Source: Saccopteryx bilineata
Taxonomy: Eukaryota > Chordata > Mammalia > Chiroptera > Emballonuridae
Assembly: GCF_036850765.1 (NCBI RefSeq)
Contig: NC_089495.1
Location: 117,513,033 to 117,577,032 of the forward strand
Direction: 5' to 3'
DNA length: 64,000 nt
Below the pieces are notes generated by a model. That model saw nothing but the letters and a program-made list of their open reading frames with translations, searched no databases and had not been told where the DNA came from. Of the stretch, positions 33,822 to 44,503 are shown piece after piece. The position numbers and the translations under genes are program-made. Every line of letters starts with the position of its first letter. Position 1 is the first letter of the stretch.

Positions 33822-33870
33822 ATGGTAATGACCTCAAATTCTGGAGTATTTAAAAGAAAAGTGACACCAG
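33822..33870 (+). other. Exon-like unit with strong splice signals, unconfirmed
   Basis: A poly-T tract and TTCCTTACAG precede position 33822, and the consensus donor CCAG/GTAAGT follows 33870. The 49-bp unit is open and begins ATGGTAATGACC (MVMTSNSGVFKRKVTP plus one base). It is antisense to DCLK1 and about 430 bp from its exon. I do not recognise the peptide. It may be chance, a regulatory conserved block or an antisense transcript exon. Confidence 0.25.
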
Positions 33871-34302
33871 GTAAGTCACTTTCCCCGTTAGGAACCCAAG
33901 GAGACCTGAAAACCGAGGCTAGAAACATACTCAATAACTTGACGACTGCAAATCTCTCAAGCATAAGTTCTGAGGAAAACAGACAATTAAAAAATGTAGA
34001 AATCCCATACCATAATTTTCTATAGAACATCAATTCCATTAATAAATGGTTATAAATTAGCCATTGGTAGTTTACCCTTCTAAATGATTTAACCTTACCA
34101 ATGATCATTTCATCTGTTTTATATATATAAACATATATATAAAAGAAAAAAATCAAAGAAATTCGAGATATGGAAAAGACATGCTGGTGAGGATCTGAAA
34201 CTGATTTGGCAGCTTTCGAGTTGACATAATCTTGGCCTGGTGCAGCTCATTTTGGAAAGCTGCCTCAAATTTCCCCTGGTTTTGAACTTTTTTTTTCCTT
34301 AC

Positions 34303-34402
34303 CACTTTCATCTAGCAAGAAATCATCCTGGTAACGGAACTTCTCTGGTCCACATGCAATAAAAATGTCATCGTCACCAAAAAAGTCCTGAAGGCACATC
34401 AC
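34303..34402 (-). CDS. DCLK1: DCLK1 internal coding exon (second doublecortin domain)
   Basis: On the minus strand, a 100-bp exon follows the acceptor CTCTTGTAG and ends at the donor AGTG/GTAAGG. It reads 33 codons plus one base, so it enters in phase 0 and leaves in phase 1. The peptide contains [20 protein letters not shown] and then [11 protein letters not shown], the end of the second doublecortin domain of doublecortin-like kinase 1. DCLK1 is a neuronal microtubule-binding kinase: tandem doublecortin domains bind and stabilise microtubules, and a C-terminal CaMK-like kinase domain follows in other exons. [11 protein letters not shown] fits DCLK1 better than DCX or DCLK2, which as I recall have an extra Ala in that turn. 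No other exon of the gene was found, so the exon stands between long introns. Intact splice sites argue against a processed pseudogene. Confidence 0.93.
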
Positions 34403-35063
34403 CTACAAGAGAAAAGCACGGCACTTAGCAAGGGGTCAGCAGAACAGCAGTTACAACAATGCACCAGCAAGCCCACATCTGTGGGAAGCCACTTCCTGTC
34501 GAATGCAATCAACAGGCAGCTTCTCCAGAGGAATTTCAAAGGGAGATCGCTGGCATCTGTTACTAGTAAGAAACATGTTACATTGTTGCCGTTGTGTAGG
34601 AAGGTTGGGGTAAGGAAAATAGAACCCGTAACTGTCACATTTATTACCTGATATATCCATAGGCTCGGAGGGACCAGCCCCCTTTTTTTATAATAGACTG
34701 AATGCAGCAACATGTGTGAAAGGTGCACCCCTTTTATTCTTTTGAATGTAATATTCATTGATAGCAATAAAAGCCCGCATATGACTTTAGCAACATAGAT
34801 TTTCTTTTTTGGTACCTGATACTCTAATATGTACATGATAATCACTGGGGTGACTACAGAAGAAAAATAGTTGTATCATAATATGAATATGATGATCTCT
34901 GTTAGACCCCTTCTGCCCCCAAAATGGAACCCTTCATGAAAGGAATAATAGAAAAAGTCAGTTATTGCTGAGATTTAGATTATCCAGACTTAAGACAGCT
35001 GTACGCTCAACTCAAGCTATGCTCAACTTTAAAATGTTCATGCTGCCCAACTCCTTATACTCA
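34403..35063 (-). other. DCLK1 intron sequence upstream of the exon
   Basis: Immediately upstream in transcript direction. No repeat recognised before the SINE duplication at 35064. A 148-residue minus-strand open frame (34399-34845) overlaps the exon, but outside it shows no domain and crosses the splice acceptor. Confidence 0.55.
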
Positions 35064-35077
35064 CCTAAAAGAAACGT

Positions 35078-35464
35078 GGTGTTTTTTTTGTTTTGTTTTG
35101 TTTTTTGTATTTTTCTGAAGCTGGAAACGGGAAGGTAGTCAGACAGACTCCCTTATGCGCCCGACCGGGATCCACCTGGCACGCCCACCAGGGGGAGATG
35201 CTCTGCCCATCTGGGGCGTCGCTCTGTTGCGACCAGAGCTACTCTAGCGCCTGAGGCAGAGGCACAGAGCCATCCCCAGCACCCGGGCCATCTTTGCTCC
35301 AATGGAGCCTTGGCTGTGGGAGGGGAAGAGAGAGACAGAGAGGAAGGAGAGGGGGAGGGGTGGAGAAGCAGATGGGCGCTTCTCCTGTGTGCCCTGGCCG
35401 GGAATCGAACCTGGGACTTCCACACGCCAGGCCGATGCTGTACCACTGAGCCAAATGGCCAGAG
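35078..35464 (-). repeat. Bat tRNA-derived SINE (long VES form), antisense
   Basis: Complete element in reverse orientation, flanked by a perfect 14-bp duplication CCTAAAAGAAACGT (35064-35077 and 35465-35478). Same orientation as DCLK1 transcription. Confidence 0.95.
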
Positions 35465-35478
35465 CCTAAAAGAAACGT

Positions 35479-37894
35479 TTTAAGACAACCTTTTGATATT
35501 TATTCAATGTACTCTCCTCCAATAAGAACTTTGAGAACTAAATGTCATTTTTCAAGTCAATGTGGTCAAAATAAATAATTGCAAGCATTATCACTCATCT
35601 TTGGACATGCGGTATAACATTTTGTTCACAATGCGTGTAATGCCAACACAAGGCACTGGGAACACTGCTGATTTCTATCTCGTTTCAATTTCCTTTGACC
35701 ACTTGGAGCAGATCCTAAAGCGGCCAGTGAAAGGCACCCTCTCACACCTGTAGGAAACAGACTTTCTAATAGCATTTTCCTTGGATATCTGAGGACCCTG
35801 GTCACACCTTCCTAGGGTGGCGAGTCTTTCCGCTGTGTTTCTTTTAGTTCCTCTCTCACTTAATTGTCATTTCATCTGCACGGTCTCTCTGAGGTTCTGC
35901 TCTTGTTCATTCTTTGGTCCACTAACCTGACACATCAAGGTGCTGCAAAAACTGACAGTAGGAAGGTAGTAGAGCAAAGCATTATTTAGAGTCCCCAAAT
36001 GCAGTGATGTGTAGATTTCAGATATATAGATTGCCCAATTAATCTCTTATTTCCAAATAATTGCCTGGCTGAAGTTTTAAGAATGAAATGCCCACAATGG
36101 TTCGATAATAAGCATTAAGTACAAGTGAGGTACAACCACAGTCATCAGTCTTTGTCTGTGAAAGCTTGGTGACATAGGTGATTTAAGAGGGACATTGTAA
36201 TTACCAAGAAAGATGGACCAAGGGTCTTCAAGAGCAGGTCAGAAGCCCCCATCTAACTAAGGTTAAAAACAGGTGCTCTGCGTTCAGAACCTGCTGTCCT
36301 TTTTAACTCTCTCTTTTGTTCCAATTCCAACCATGGCTCTGTCTGTCTTCATAGTCAGGACAGGGCTCCGCCACCCAGCCTCCCGGGTCAGAGGGCATTC
36401 AGCCACATACAGGCCACTCTCAGTTCCCTACACAAGCCTGCACTGTGCCTGTGTGTCCCAGTTAGCACACAGCTGGACATGTGAAACCCAGTAAGACCAG
36501 GTCTCTCCCTCAGGCAAAAATGTGAACAATGAACTAGAAAGTGCAGTATTTCCTAAAGTGTGAATGGTTAATGGGTTTTACACAAACAGGCTTGGGAAAT
36601 ATTGAGTTCATCCAATAAAGACAAGTTTTTCTTCATAGCTGGTCTTCTCGATATGCTTAATGTGCCCATGTCCATCACAACCCCAAAAAGGAGAGAGAAA
36701 GATCCCGTATTTTCCAAACAATGTTTGATTCTGGAACTCTTTTCTCACGGAGCAGCCAGAGGTGACCAGCCCTCTGGGGAGCACACGGAGGGAGGAACAA
36801 GTACCTACGTTTCCTGGGCAGCCATGTTTCTCAAGCAACTTGCTATTTTATTTCATCTTCTTTTCTTCTTTTACTCAAGCAAATATTCATAATGAGCCTA
36901 CTCTATGCCAAACATCTGATGACAAATCTCTGACAGATGAAAAACGCTGTTTTCCAAAGGAAACAGTCCTTCCTTTCCACGTGTGCTCATCGCTGGCCTC
37001 ACGGAAGTGAGATTGCTAGCCAGACCGTGTTCACAGACATGTGCATGCTCTGTGCTACTGCACAGTGGACAGGTAACTACAAGGCAGGGAGAGGGGAAAG
37101 GAGGTTTATCATTGTGAGTGCGCCGAACAGAGTTTATTCTTGTATCGTTATTCATTAATTACTGTATTATGTCCCATACAAACAACTGTAAAGCTACTTT
37201 TGCCCCTCTCGGTATTACCAAAACTATAACATGTGTGAGCAGATTGCCAGCCAAAAACTGCTTCCCATCACATACCCGTGACCATCCTCCCAGCACCTAA
37301 GATGCAAAGAACAGAACAGACAACCACCTGGCCTGGACAGTTTAGGTAGAATTCTGTTGGAAAGGAGGAAATGAAACATGATGAACTTTTGATGCTGCTT
37401 CCAAATTTAGGATTTCAAGAACATAAAAGGAATGCGGTGATTGTTTTAAAAAGGTAAAAAAAGTAACTGTCATCACCTGACAGAAAGAAAAGACAAGAAG
37501 AAGTCATTCCAGTGAAACAACATGTATTCATTTACCTCTCAATCTTCAGTGACCAAAATCAAAGAATTGGTTGAACTGTCAGTAACGATGATGTCTCCTG
37601 TGCCCTGTGCTCTGGTATCATTTAGCCTCTTCCTTGCTCACAAGCTCCCACCGGAGAAGGTGGGTTTGGTCAGTAGGTAAAATTCAAATTTATAAAACTG
37701 TTCCTTGTTAGAAGCCTTGGTAAAATATTTGATTGCACAGGAGCCTTCAACACAAGGTTACAATAAAGATGATGATTTAGAATTAATCACTTCAGCTACC
37801 CATGTTCTCACACTCTCTCTCTTTGATCTAGAGGTAGCTGTTGTGTCCTCCAGCTAACAAAAAAGAATCACAGAGAAGCACTCACCACCTTTTC
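35479..37894. other. Unassigned intronic-type sequence
   Basis: About 2.4 kb with no recognised gene. A weak L2/MIR-like phrase (GAGCCTACTCTATGCCAAAC) occurs near 36895. Open frames are short and overlap. Confidence 0.5.
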
Positions 37895-37902
37895 CACTAG
37901 GC

Positions 37903-38167
37903 CAGTGATTTTCCACTCTGTGCCACAAGAAGTTTTAAATCATATAATACCTGACTATTGAGGCAGGGGCACTGACTTCTTTTCCCTTAGATTGTCAAAT
38001 AAAAAGAAAATGACAACAGTCAATACAAGGACCACCCTTCTGGTATGAATGAATCAAAATTATACCTATTTTTTTTTGTCAGATTGCCAAAATATATTTT
38101 GGTGTGCCACAGAATTTTAGTAATTAGTTTATATGTGTCACGAACTGAAAAAAGTTGAAAATCTCTG
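37903..38167. mobile_element. Non-autonomous hAT element, 265 bp
   Basis: Begins CAGTGATTTTCCAC with TGTGCCACAAGAAG and ends TTGAAAATCTCTG with an inverted TGTGTCACGAACTG. The duplications CACTAGGC (37895-37902) and CTCTAGAC (38168-38175) match at 6 of 8, so this copy looks older than the other hATs. Confidence 0.75.
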
Positions 38168-38175
38168 CTCTAGAC

Positions 38176-39179
38176 CAATATACTCCGAGAATTTTCTTTT
38201 CGGAATTAACTGTACTTTCTGATATAAAATGATTAGAAAAGGTAGAAAACAGTAAAACCAGCATTTTGCATAATGACCTGATTTTACATATCTATAGTGT
38301 TATTCTTCAAATTTGAAATGATCAGAACTGAGTGTGATAACCTGTTTAGAAAAATAAGTTCCATTTAAGAATAAAAAAACAGGCTACAGTGGAACAGTGA
38401 TGGTTGACCTATTCTTTCATGAAATCTCAACTCAGTGGGTGCTGTGTTGGGAGCCTCTATCAAGCTCAGATACGGGGAGGACACTAAGGCACAAACATCA
38501 AGCTTGAGAAGAGAGAACTCCAGCACGTCGAGAAGCAGGGCTCCCTCTCCAGGCTCTCCTGTCTGACTTTCATCCTCCTGCTCCCCAGAAGAGTGGGCAC
38601 GGTCAGCATGCCGTCTTCTCCCAGGTCTCCCTATGGCTGCAGACTTCGCCTCTGTAGCCGCTCTCACACACAGGCCCTTTCCTGCCCCCTTCCCTTCCCT
38701 CCTGTCACCAGAGACCACCTCCGTCTGGATCTTATCCTTCTACCTGTAGATCTTCGCCTTTCTCTGTCATGAGTTTTCTCACCTGTCCTCCTTTCTCTTC
38801 ACTCCATCCTGTTTAATTCTGTCAATCTACTCTTTCTTTGTTAACTTTCAAAATCTCCCTCCATGTCTCAGATAAAATATCACTATTAAAGCTCCTTTTC
38901 TGAGCTTGGCGTTTCAGACTCCTCGATATCTGGTTCCAACCCCCCTTTCCCGTCTGCAGTGGTTTTAGCCGTGAGATGGTCCTGATATTTAACAAGCATT
39001 TGTTGGATGAATGGAAAGATGGGATGGTTGGATGGATGGAAGGGCTATGCTCTAACCTAAAACATTCTCTAACTTATCTTCTTTACTTATTCTTTTCAGA
39101 AAAGGGCTTTTTCTTTCCTCCTTGTATGATTTTTGGTATGATTTTACTTTCCCCATTAGGTAACCTCTCCTACCTAACT
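38176..39179. other. Unassigned sequence
   Basis: Contains a short (GGAT)n-like patch near 39000-39045. A 117-residue minus frame (38365-38718) shows no domain. Confidence 0.45.
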
Positions 39180-39360
39180 CTTTGCCTATTCAAATCCCTA
39201 CTGTGGCTCAAGGCTCAGCTGAAGATTCAAGTCTTATCTTCCACTCCAATCCATAGTGTTTCACCCTTGCTGTGAACTTGTAGTCATCCTTCAATAAATG
39301 TTTGTTGAACACCTGTTATTTGCCAGCACCTGTGCTAGGCCTTGAATATACAACCGCCCT
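39180..39360 (+). repeat. L2-like fragment
   Basis: GCTCAAGGCTCAGCTGAAGA, CTTCAATAAATGTTTGTTGA and CACCTGTGCTAGGCCTTGAA are diverged pieces of common mammalian LINE-2/MIR tails. Confidence 0.55.
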
Positions 39361-40690
39361 CATTCTTCACTTCATCTTTGCCAATATATTTATATATGTG
39401 TACAGACTTGCACTCCAAAGAATTCCTGTCGCACTGTTATGAATCAGTAATTCAGTGAGGGTAACATGCATTGGCTTCCGGGGTCTTGTCACAAGCCTGG
39501 AGGCAGGTGGCTGAAGTTGCAGCCCTTACTCTGTCACCATCACTGACTTCACTGACTTGGGCAAGGCAGAAAGCCCCAGTTAGCTGTCTTGAAACGTGTC
39601 CTATTTCAAAAGTATCCTAAACTTAGTAAAGGCAGAGGCAGTGTCTTCTGTTGGGTGTGGCTCCTATACATAATAGAGACAGCAGCTTGGGCACAATTCC
39701 CCAAGAACACCCCCCACTTATCAAAGCCTGGGCTCTATGTTAAGCTTGTTCAGCCACTGTGTTTAATTTCTCTGTTCCTCAGTGAGTGCATCATATCGAC
39801 TGTCTTAAGGATAAGGTAAGACCATGAGTTGGACGAGAATAAAGCCTCAATAAATTTTAGCTATTTTTATTAGCCCAAATATATTTTTAGTTGCAAACTG
39901 GCATAGATGAAATGTATACCTAATGTAGGCACACTGCGGAGGGATTGTGGGTTCAGTTCCACACCGCTATGATAAAGCAGGTTGTGATCTTTTTCCTGGT
40001 GAAGGGTCCTGCCCTCAACTTGTAAAAAAACACAAATAAAAGTTTCAAAAAACATAGTGTGTAGCTCCCAGGCACTGTACCAACAAGTTTCTTTCCTAAG
40101 TTAGATTTGGAGAGAACGTAGTATAGGGGTACCCCTTCTCACTTTAAGAAGATGGATTATATTAGTATAATTATTTTGGTGGACAGCATACTTCGAATTA
40201 GCATCAGTTATTAATAAGAAGCCAGGATACAGTCATACCTCTGATTTCCATGAAGCTTCTACTAAGGATGCCAGGGAAGTCATCTGCAAGTAGGCTCACC
40301 GGCTACCACAGGTATGTAGGTTCTATGAACCGTTCACTCAGGGCCTCTTGGAATTTGTCACCCGCTTTTAGTTTTGTGGCAAACAGAAGTCTGTATTTCT
40401 TTCAGAAGACTTTCCCCCATCGAAATGTCCCCATTTTAGAAAAGAAATTGGCTATATATCATAGGCAATTCATAAAGGAGATAACCCGTTTATAGCTCAG
40501 AATGCTTAATAGTCTAACAATTTTCAATCCTAACCTCCTGTTATGGTTATTATATGAATCTAATCCCATATGAAAACATTCCATTTTTGCATCAGAGTTT
40601 CTCTCTGATGGTGCTTAGCATAATGCCACACCCACGGCGTCTCCACAAACATGGGATTACAGTTGCCAGATGTGGTTTTTTTTTTTAAAG
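39361..40690. other. Unassigned sequence
   Basis: No gene seen. Weak MIR-like fragments may occur near 39530-39600. Confidence 0.45.
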
Positions 40691-40699
40691 CCCTTTGAA

Positions 40700-40860
40700 G
40701 AGGATAGAGGAGATTAGCATACCTGGGTTCTGAGCCCAGATCTGCCATAACCATTGCATAGATTTGAGCTTGTTACCGAATTCCTCTTATCAGTTTCTGC
40801 ATTTGTTCTAGTATTTTCGACCAACGGCAGATATATGTTGAAGATATATAAAGAAAGGAT
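40700..40860 (+). repeat. MIR-like SINE
   Basis: ACCTGGGTTCTGAGCCCAGA followed by TGAGCTTGTTACCGAATTCC follows the MIR order; diverged. Confidence 0.5.
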
Positions 40861-40936
40861 GAAAATTCTTCTGGTGTGCTATAGCAATAAAAATATACTA
40901 GTTCCATACACATTACTACATCTAATCCTCAATATA

Positions 40937-41110
40937 CATGATTACATTTAATTCTCTCCTACGAAGAAGACAGACTCTATTGGTAATAGTTGGATGTTAC
41001 CACTATCCCTATTTTACAGATTTTAAAATTTAGCCATATTAAACAGAACATCAGTAGGAATTTGAATCTGGGTCGGTTAGAATTTAAATTTAGGCTCTTA
41101 ACGACCAAGG
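40937..41110 (-). repeat. MIR SINE, antisense
   Basis: CACTATCCCTATTTTACAGA and GGAATTTGAATCTGGGTCGG match the reverse-complement MIR layout. Confidence 0.6.
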
Positions 41111-41262
41111 CACAGGAAAACAAGTCTATTCAAATACATAGAAACATGTACCCTTATGTTTGTGTATTATAAATTTCAGTTAATAAAAACCATTTCTAAT
41201 AGTTATCACATACATCCTACATGTACAGTTTATATTAAAAAGTGTGTAATAAAAATTTTTAA

Positions 41263-41629
41263 GCCCTGGCCGGTTGGCTCAGTGGTAGAGCGTTGGCCTG
41301 GCGTGCAGGAGTCCCAGGTTCGATTCCCGGCCAGGGCACACAGGAGAAGTGCCCATCTGCTTCTCCATCCCCCCCTCCTTCCTCTCTGTCTCTCTCTTCC
41401 TCTCCCACAGCCAAGCCTCCATTGGAGCAAAGTTGGCCTGGGCGCTGAGGATGGCTCCATGGCCTCTACCTCAGGCACTAGAATGGCTCTGGTCACAACA
41501 GAGCGATGCCCCAGATGGGCAGAGCATCGCCCCCTGGTGGGCGTGCCGGGTGTCCTGGTCGGTTGGGCTCATGCGGGAGTCTGTCTGACTGCCTCCCCGT
41601 TTCCAACTTCAGAAAAATACAAAAAAAAA
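41263..41629 (+). repeat. Bat tRNA-derived SINE (long VES form)
   Basis: GCCCTGGCCGGTTGGCTCAG head, GATTCCCGGCCAGGGC closing stem, the CCCCCTGGTGGGCGTGCC body and an A-rich tail, between similar A/T-rich flanks (AAAAATTTTTAA). Confidence 0.93.
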
Positions 41630-41640
41630 TTTTTTTAAAG

Positions 41641-43465
41641 GAAGTTTAATTCGTTCTTGGACTAAAAAACAAAACAAACCATATTCAGCGCTCTGACTCT
41701 CTTTATGTGCAATCTGAATTCATATCTTTTCCATTAACTTGTCATTGCACAACACTCCTCCTAGAAGACTGACCTGCTTACAGGGAGAAAAAGACAGAGA
41801 AACAAATATGGACTTCCTGTCCTCAGATCTTCCGGGTGTGCCTTGTTCTGCGAGGGCAGAGATTCAAACAAAGGCAAGAGAACAGCATTGCTATTTACAC
41901 ATTTCCAAAGCAGGACTGTGGAATCCACTTCCCCTCCACGGAATGAGATCTCCATGGCGACGCTGACATCACCACCAAGCTGGGTAGAAACTCTCAGCAG
42001 TTGCCTAGAAAACAGTATTTTCTTTACATGAGCGCCCTCTGCCCACGAAACACGACAGGAGATGCCTCTGCAACCGGGGCCTCCTTTACATACTTGAAGC
42101 CACACCTCACTCAGTGCCTTTACCAGGTGTCTCTCAATGTGTTAGGTAACAAGATATTTGTCCCGTCACCTTTTTTTGATATATTTTAAGTGAGATTACA
42201 GACAATTGCAAAAAATAAAAGCCAAGAGATTCACTCCACTTATTGGAATCACTGTGCATGACACATATATCCTTTTGGTTTTAACTTTCTCTTTTAAAAT
42301 AAATATTTATAATTTCTCATTCTTTTTGACACCAAAGAGGGTAGGTAGGCTTAAGTGTTCTGTTGTCCACACTTTAATGGGATGTTTTCTAGTAGGAAGG
42401 AATGCTTGTGCCTTTGTTAAAAGAAAACACAGTCACCTGTGTGTCTAAGGCACCAGAATCAACCAATTTCTTCTTTCTGCATAATCTGTAATGTGACCAT
42501 TATAATTAAGTTTCAGTTAAAACCTGGCACTCACGGGTTCCTTCACCCTGTGAAAACTTTATTTTGAGAAGGCTGCTCTTCCAATTCCATTCCATACTTG
42601 GCTTCGTTTCTCCACCTGTAGCACTGAGCTACGCCACACAATAGTGTAAGTCAATCGTGAATGTCTCTGTTCTATGATCACATAATTGCATACATTCTCG
42701 GTTGTAAAGTGCATCAACAATTAGTTTTACAGCCAAATATTAGGAATGTGCTATGTTGTTGTGATAAAAATACATGTCTCTATTGTTCCTTTATTACCTT
42801 TTATTTCTCTGATGATAAACTAATGCAAATGACAACTTGTTTTACAAATCTTCTAGCTAGAAATTTGATATAAAAAAAGTATTTTAAAGAAACTCTGGTT
42901 CTTGCCAGAGAAAAATATAATCATTAAGAAAAACAAATTTTTCAAATAATAATAATAATAAACAGAGAAAGGAAAAGAAAGATCCTCAAATTATTTTTTA
43001 CAAATTTGAAGCTCTAAGATTTTTTTACTTTTTTTGTAAAAGTGGACAATATTGCTGAAATTCAGGCTTGGCTAGTAGCTAATACTGGGATAAAAATGCT
43101 GATGCATAAAGAAGTAGAAAAAAGAAGTTTTCTGAAAATGCAAGCAACTTAATGTGATGGATCAATTAGGAAAAAACCCACCAACTCTAGAGTGGAAGCT
43201 GCGTTCACTCCTTGGGGCGCTCAGCTGCCGCTCAGCGTGGCCGTCAGCCAGGGCAGCCTCCTGTGGAAGGTGCTCGCTGACAGGAGATGTAGCTTTCACC
43301 CATGGGCTCGCACAGATCTCAGTGGACAATAATCTATTTTAAATGACCAATTTTCTTACTCTGCTTTTTGAACACTAATATTCCTTCCCCACCCCTTCCT
43401 TCTCCCCCTCCCCCTCCTCCTTCTTCTTGTCCTTCTCCTCTCCCTCTTCCTCTTCCTCTTCTTAT
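41641..43465. other. Unassigned sequence, with a polypyrimidine tract at its end
   Basis: About 1.8 kb without recognised gene. 43380-43462 is a CCT/TTC-rich tract, which explains the glycine- and arginine-rich open frame on the opposite strand. Confidence 0.5.
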
Positions 43466-43474
43466 GTAAAGCAA

Positions 43475-43700
43475 TCCTCTAAAACCAGATACTGACCAGG
43501 TGCCTTGGCTCTGCCACCTAACAGGTGTGTGACCTTGGGCAGTTATATAACATAATATCTTCAAGCCTCAGTTTCCTCATATGTAAAATGGGGTTACCAA
43601 TGCTTATCCTGTCGACTTCCTTGAGGAGCCAGAGGGTTAGTGTAAAGAGTTCAGCCCTAGGCCTTCCCACAGAGAGTGCACAAAGGGATAAGCAGCTGGT
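43475..43700 (+). repeat. MIR SINE
   Basis: TGTGTGACCTTGGGCAGTTA followed by CTCAGTTTCCTCATATGTAA and AATGGGGTTACCAATGC is a well-preserved MIR core and 3' part. Confidence 0.8.
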
Positions 43701-43769
43701 ACCAGAGTGGCATCAGTGAGGCACAGTGCACCATCATGTCAGGCATCATTTTGAGAAATTTGGGGATAT

Positions 43770-43850
43770 TATACTGCTTACAAAACTTAGGGGATATTTT
43801 ATAACTTCGTATTCATTTTGAAATATCCCCTAATTTTTGTGAGCAGTATA
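43770..43850. mobile_element. 81-bp palindromic MITE with TA ends (Tc1/mariner-like)
   Basis: Left arm 43770-43800 and right arm 43820-43850 are inverted copies matching at 28 of 31 positions (outer bases TATACTGCT, inner core TTAGGGGATATTT), with a 19-base loop. The ends sit on TA dinucleotides, as expected for Tc1/mariner insertion. No coding capacity. Transcribed, it would fold into a long hairpin. Confidence 0.75.
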
Positions 43851-44158
43851 TTTAAGAATAGAACACTGAAAACCGCTAGAATATCTGGAAAAGAACAGAG
43901 TTTATTTCAGAGGCCTCCAATAATTCTGCTCTCTTGCCAGGTTAATGCAACCTTAACCCATTACTCTGCTTGGTCTCACCTAGTAAGACATGGCTACTGC
44001 TGCCTTCCACATCTTTAGGATAGCTTACTCTACTCATTAGGAAATTAACCCATCGTCCAAGAGAGTGGAAACGGTCACACAGTCATCTCCTTGGAGAGTG
44101 CACAAGTAATCTCTGATCTGAGCTCAGAAGCAAACCTCTATCAGTTACCTCAAGGTAG
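43851..44158. other. Unassigned sequence
   Basis: About 300 bp with nothing recognised. Confidence 0.5.
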
Positions 44159-44159
44159 G

Positions 44160-44503
44160 AGCTATGATCTGAATGGTTGAGTCCCCCAAGCTTCAAATTA
44201 TGTTGAAATCCTATCCCCCCAATATAATAGTATGGGGAAGCAGGGCCTGTGGGAGGAGGAGATCAGGTCATGGGACAAGTGTGCTTATAAAAGGAGCCTA
44301 AGAACGCCCCCTTGCCCTTCCGCCAGGCGAGGGTGCGGCAGAAAGACAGCCGTCCAGGAAGCAGGCTCTCACCAGATAATGAGTCTGTAGGTGCCTTGAC
44401 CTTGGGCTTTCTCAGCCTCTAGAACTGTGAGAAATCAACTTTTGTTGTTTATAATCTACCCAGTCTACAGTATTTTTTATAGTAGCCCTAATGGATTAAG
44501 ATA
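44160..44503 (+). repeat. MaLR (MST/THE1-type) solo LTR
   Basis: GCTATGATCTGAATGGTTGA, CTTGCCCTTCCGCCAGGCGA, CTAGAACTGTGAGAAATCAA and the end TAGCCCTAATGGATTAAGAT follow the MST/THE1 LTR order. Confidence 0.88.

Noticed and set aside
34303..34402. DCLK1 processed pseudogene, or paralogues DCX/DCLK2
   Set aside because: Canonical intronic splice sites flank exactly 100 bp, so it is not a retrocopy; the [11 protein letters not shown] ending fits DCLK1 better than the paralogues.
41156..41638. 160-residue plus-strand frame, and similar frames at 25799-26331 and 19933-20319
   Set aside because: They run through VES SINEs; the recurring peptide pattern comes from the shared repeat and is not a gene family.
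43380..43564. Glycine/arginine-rich minus-strand frame
   Set aside because: Product of the polypyrimidine tract at 43380-43462.
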